Below are positions 61,328-64,000 of a stretch of 64,000 nucleotides of DNA, in pieces. The stretch is from the NCBI GenBank assembly GCA_007126575.1, contig SLBA01000072.1, positions 1 to 64,000 of the forward strand, written 5' to 3'. The position numbers and the translations under genes were made by a program. Positions within the stretch are counted from its first letter, which is position 1; the number at the start of each line of letters is the position of its first letter. The DNA is from Gemmatimonadota bacterium. Its GTDB lineage: Bacteria; Gemmatimonadota; Gemmatimonadetes; Longimicrobiales; Gaopeijiaceae. The notes below the pieces were generated by a model. The model was not told where the DNA came from and did no database searches. It worked only from the letters and a program-made list of their open reading frames with translations.

Positions 61328-62968
61328 TCAGCGGTCGCGTGATCCGCGGCCCGGTCCTCGACCGGCTCGCCCGCCCGAAGCGCGCGGACCGGAATCCTTC
61401 CCGCCGGCGCCGGGGTCACCGCGTCCGGCGGACCGGTCGTAGTCGGCCCGCACACTGCGGCCCTTCACCGTGATGCCGTTGAGCGCCTCGATCACCCGGG
61501 CCGCCACCCGCTCCGACACGTCCACGCGGGAAAAGGTGTCGCGGATGTCGATGCGGCCGATCTCGTCGCCCTTGACCCCCGCCTCCCCCGTGATCGCGCC
61601 GACCAGATCCCCGGGGCCGACCCCGTCCCGGCTACCGATCGAGAGGAAGAGGCGCAGGAAGGGTACCGGTGCGCCCGGTGCGGCGGGGCTTCGCTCCGGT
61701 TCCGATCCCACGGCGCTCGTCTTCGGTCCGCCGCTGCGGCTGCGCAGGAGCCAGGCGAGGGCGGCACTCACCTGCGGGGAGCCGAACTCGCGCACGGCGG
61801 GCTCGAGGAGTCCGTGATACGGGGCCAGGTCCGCCTCCTCGACGGCCCGCTTCACCATGTCGTGCATCCGCCGGGCGGCGTCCTCCGACGCCCGGTTCGG
61901 GGGCGAGAAGAAGTCGAGCGCGTAGCCGGCCTCGCTTCCGATCCGCCGGAGGTGAGGCACCTGGCGTGCCGGGGCGAGCACCACCCCTCCGGCGCGTGAG
62001 CCCCCGTGCCTGCGGTCGAGCTCGTCGACGTCGGTCGGCGAGCCCACCGACACGGCCACGATCGAGCCCTCGTCCGCCTCGGTGTCGATGGCGCGCCGAG
62101 CTTCCAGTGCGTCGACCGCGAGCCAGACGGGAAAGTCCGTCTCACCCGGTGCGCCCGACAGGAAGCCGTGCAGCGCCAGGAGGTCGGCGGCGTCGGCCGC
62201 ACGGTCCTCGCCCCGAAAGAAGAGGAGGGCATGGTGGGCCTCTCCGTCTCCCAGGAGCCCGTCCACGAGATCGACGAGGTCCTGTCCGGCCCCCTGCTCG
62301 GTGGCGAGGACGCGAAGGCTGCCCCGGCGGACCGGCGCCTCCTCGGGCTCAGCCGGTGTGGCCGCATCGGAGGGGATGTGGACGGCGCGGGGAAGATGGG
62401 CCTGGACGAACGCCCGGACCTCGGTCGTGATCGGGTCCGCGATCACGATCCCCTGAGCCTCTCCGGTCGGAACGGCCTCGAGCGCGTCGGAGAGGACCGT
62501 CGCCGCATGCGGGTCCTCGACGAGAGCGGCCGCCCCGTCCAGCACCCAGGCGGTCACCTGATCGAGCTTGACGTCGGCGGTGCGGGTGGCCGCCAGGAGG
62601 TCGGCGGGGGTGGCGAAGAGGATGTCGGCCCGTCCCGGGAGCGCGAAGCTCCCCGAGAGCGCCGCCACGCGGTGCCCGGTCGTGATCGCGGCCCGAGCGA
62701 GCGCTCGCGCCTTCCGCACCGCCTCCGGGCGCTCGGGCACCAGAACCACGGCAAGGGGGCTCCCACTCCCGGTGTCGAGCCGATCCAGGAGCGCGGTGCC
62801 GTACGCCACCAGGACGCCGGCGCCCGGTCCGCCTCGGACCAGGGCGGAGTTGCCCTTGCGAAGCGTCGGAATCGCCTCTTCCTGAAGATGGGTGGGTTGC
62901 TCGATCCCCTCGGCGATAAGACTCTCGATCAGCTCGGGCCTCAGCCCGAGATCCTCAAACGATTCCAT
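61328..62968 (-). CDS. DEAD-box-helicase-like protein with lost ATPase motifs and DbpA RNA-binding domain
   Basis: A 546-residue protein aligned with DEAD-box RNA helicases. The Q-motif region is kept (PTHLQEEAIP, 25-34). Walker A is GGPGAGVL (46-53), without the Lys-Thr. DEAD is DGAA (144-147). The SAT and HRxGRxGR motifs are not recognisable. A C-terminal DbpA-like domain (about 440-515) is intact: LFLSIGSRDGVGPGDLVGAI and IGRIDIRDTFSRVDV. A basic Gly/Arg tail follows. ATP hydrolysis is unlikely, so it may work as an RNA-binding chaperone for rRNA or ribosome assembly. Confidence 0.85.
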   Translation of the reverse strand: MESFEDLGLRPELIESLIAEGIEQPTHLQEEAIPTLRKGNSALVRGGPGAGVLVAYGTALLDRLDTGSGSPLAVVLVPERPEAVRKARALARAAITTGHRVAALSGSFALPGRADILFATPADLLAATRTADVKLDQVTAWVLDGAAALVEDPHAATVLSDALEAVPTGEAQGIVIADPITTEVRAFVQAHLPRAVHIPSDAATPAEPEEAPVRRGSLRVLATEQGAGQDLVDLVDGLLGDGEAHHALLFFRGEDRAADAADLLALHGFLSGAPGETDFPVWLAVDALEARRAIDTEADEGSIVAVSVGSPTDVDELDRRHGGSRAGGVVLAPARQVPHLRRIGSEAGYALDFFSPPNRASEDAARRMHDMVKRAVEEADLAPYHGLLEPAVREFGSPQVSAALAWLLRSRSGGPKTSAVGSEPERSPAAPGAPVPFLRLFLSIGSRDGVGPGDLVGAITGEAGVKGDEIGRIDIRDTFSRVDVSERVAARVIEALNGITVKGRSVRADYDRSAGRGDPGAGGKDSGPRASGGRAGRGPGRGSRDR

Positions 62969-63114
62969 AACCCGCTCCCATCCTCTGCCTCAAATGGCAC
63001 CATGACCCGTGAATGTACCGGCCCCCATCCGGGACCGGGGTACTGCCGGGGGAGTACCGCCCCCGTGAATCCGTCACCTTCGACGCTCCGCGCCGCGACC
63101 CGAGCGGTGGCCGC

Positions 63115-63417
63115 TCAGGTGGGGTCGCCGGAGCCCGGTCCCCCCGTGTCCTCGGGCTCGTAGGGGAGCCGGTTCAGGAAGCGCTGAATCTCGTAGTCCA
63201 TGCGCGAGGTTCGCAGGCGATCGGTTTTCGCGACCACCTCGGTGTAATGGTAGTGGGGATGGGCCTCGAGCGTCACCGTCCCCTCCTCGCCGGAGTAGGT
63301 TGCGGAGTGTCCCGAAGCCTTCTTGCGGCTGAGTCCGATCCGCTCGGGCAGAATCTCTTCGGCCCGCTCGAGAACCTCACCGGGACTGATCGCGGTCTTC
63401 CGTGCATACCCTGCCAT
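63115..63417 (-). CDS. Small protein of unknown function
   Basis: A 100-residue soluble protein. The ATG is set by GAGG 6 bases upstream. It has a basic helical start (KTAISPGEVLERAEEIL), a central histidine-rich strand (LEAHPHYHYTEVVAKTD) and a C-terminal helix (DYEIQRFLNRL). The histidines could bind a metal, but no family is recognised. It lies 19 bases downstream of the DsbA-like gene and could be co-transcribed. Confidence 0.65.
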   Translation of the reverse strand: MAGYARKTAISPGEVLERAEEILPERIGLSRKKASGHSATYSGEEGTVTLEAHPHYHYTEVVAKTDRLRTSRMDYEIQRFLNRLPYEPEDTGGPGSGDPT

Positions 63418-63436
63418 GGCATTCCTCGCAGCTGAT

Positions 63437-64000
63437 CTAGGAGCGTCCTGCATCGCTCAGGAATATCTGTACCTTGTCGGCGCCGTGGAACCCCTCGAGC
63501 CGAGACGCCCCCTCGATGAGGGTGGGAGTCCCCCGAACGGCCTCCCCGAACAGAGCCTCCCGGCACGCTTCGACATCGGGTTTGAACCGGTCGACCCCGA
63601 GGACGGTCCGGCACTCCGCGGGGTCGAGTCCCTCGGCTTCGGCGATCGACACGAGTTCGTCGATCCGACCCAGGTCCCGGCGCTCGACGAAGCGGGCGTG
63701 GAAGAGGGCCGAGTGGATCTCCTCGAACGCGCCCTGCTCGCGGGCGTGGAGCACGAGTTCCATCGCCTTGCGGGTGCGGGGGATGGAGGAGGGAGGGTCG
63801 AAGGGGATCTCGAGCGAGCGGGCCTCCTCGGCGAGGTGCCGGGACATTTCGCGCCAGTCGGGGTCATCGGGATCGAGCAGCGGACGCCCGGGTGGACGCA
63901 GCTCCAGGGGAATCCACTCGACCCGCACGCGCTCTTCGGGATCGAGCCAGCGCTCGAGTAGGGCGTGGGTCAGATAGGAGCCCGGGTCCACGTAGTCGAA
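63437..64000 (-). CDS. DsbA-family protein, cut by the window edge
   Basis: At least 187 residues are present and the N-terminus lies beyond 64000. The sequence FDYVDPGSYLTHALLERW at the visible start matches the DsbA/FrnE/isomerase fold, whose active site normally has CxxC at this point. Here the Cys positions read DPGS, as in 2-hydroxychromene-2-carboxylate isomerase-type members. The C-terminal cis-Pro loop GTPTLIEGASRLEGFHGAD is intact. It probably binds glutathione-like or thiol compounds. Product name and substrate are uncertain. Confidence 0.75.
   Translation of the reverse strand, partial: FDYVDPGSYLTHALLERWLDPEERVRVEWIPLELRPPGRPLLDPDDPDWREMSRHLAEEARSLEIPFDPPSSIPRTRKAMELVLHAREQGAFEEIHSALFHARFVERRDLGRIDELVSIAEAEGLDPAECRTVLGVDRFKPDVEACREALFGEAVRGTPTLIEGASRLEGFHGADKVQIFLSDAGRS

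Overview
The window is a very GC-rich bacterial chromosome segment, densely coded on both strands. I found no rRNA, tRNA, CRISPR array, prophage or insertion sequence. The gene content suggests a diderm, heterotrophic bacterium of the Gemmatimonadota type. The evidence is a TonB-dependent receptor, many signal-peptide lipoproteins, many secreted M14, S9, S12 and S41 hydrolases, chlorite-dismutase-type coproheme decarboxylase and menaquinone synthesis. The phylum is an inference from gene content, not something the sequence proves.

Layout. 1-5045: a REP-like inverted doublet, then a minus-strand NAD locus (nrtR, nadA, nadB, nadC). A 19-bp palindrome overlaps the apparent nadA promoter and is a strong candidate NrtR operator. 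5199-9587: an orphan histidine kinase with a decayed ATPase domain, an alanine-rich lipoprotein and a conserved-looking unknown. 9661-14108: a His-rich TonB receptor (possibly for zinc), hemQ and a ring-cleaving dioxygenase. 14323-19650: a protein made of two M14 peptidase copies, a lipoprotein, prmA, and infC with an AUU start. 19849-28036: two bacterial-PH membrane proteins, a flavoprotein, a THUMP-type RNA methyltransferase, small membrane and lipoprotein genes, a serine hydrolase and menH. 28073-33075: PIG-L deacetylase, isoaspartyl peptidase, csoR, a second serine hydrolase and an OB-like protein.

32632-39953 is one long minus-strand run: helical-repeat protein, AraC-type regulator, lgt, pncA, APC permease, ettA, OB-like protein. 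40156-57754 is a peptide-processing and envelope island. It holds an AbgT transporter coupled to an N-acyl-D-amino-acid deacylase, an S9 peptidase, two secreted M14 proteins, a lysophospholipid acyltransferase, a LolA-like protein, an S41 protease, a Tat-exported amidase with a small partner, and a variant UppP.

57767-64000 holds a tightly overlapped three-gene unit (retropepsin-like zinc protease, RimK ligase, AstE-like deacylase), a zinc-ribbon protein, HU, a DEAD-box-like protein that has lost its ATPase motifs but keeps the RNA-binding domain, a small unknown, and a DsbA-family protein cut by the window edge.

Themes. NAD synthesis (nadABC) and salvage (pncA) are both present, with a local regulator. 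Secreted peptide and acyl-amino-acid breakdown dominates. Several proteins (histidine kinase, helicase, receiver-like regulator, UppP) keep their fold but lack canonical catalytic residues. The best leads for something undescribed are the pseudo-helicase, the orphan pseudo-kinase, the receiver-like regulator with its helical-repeat partner, and the rim-type modification locus.
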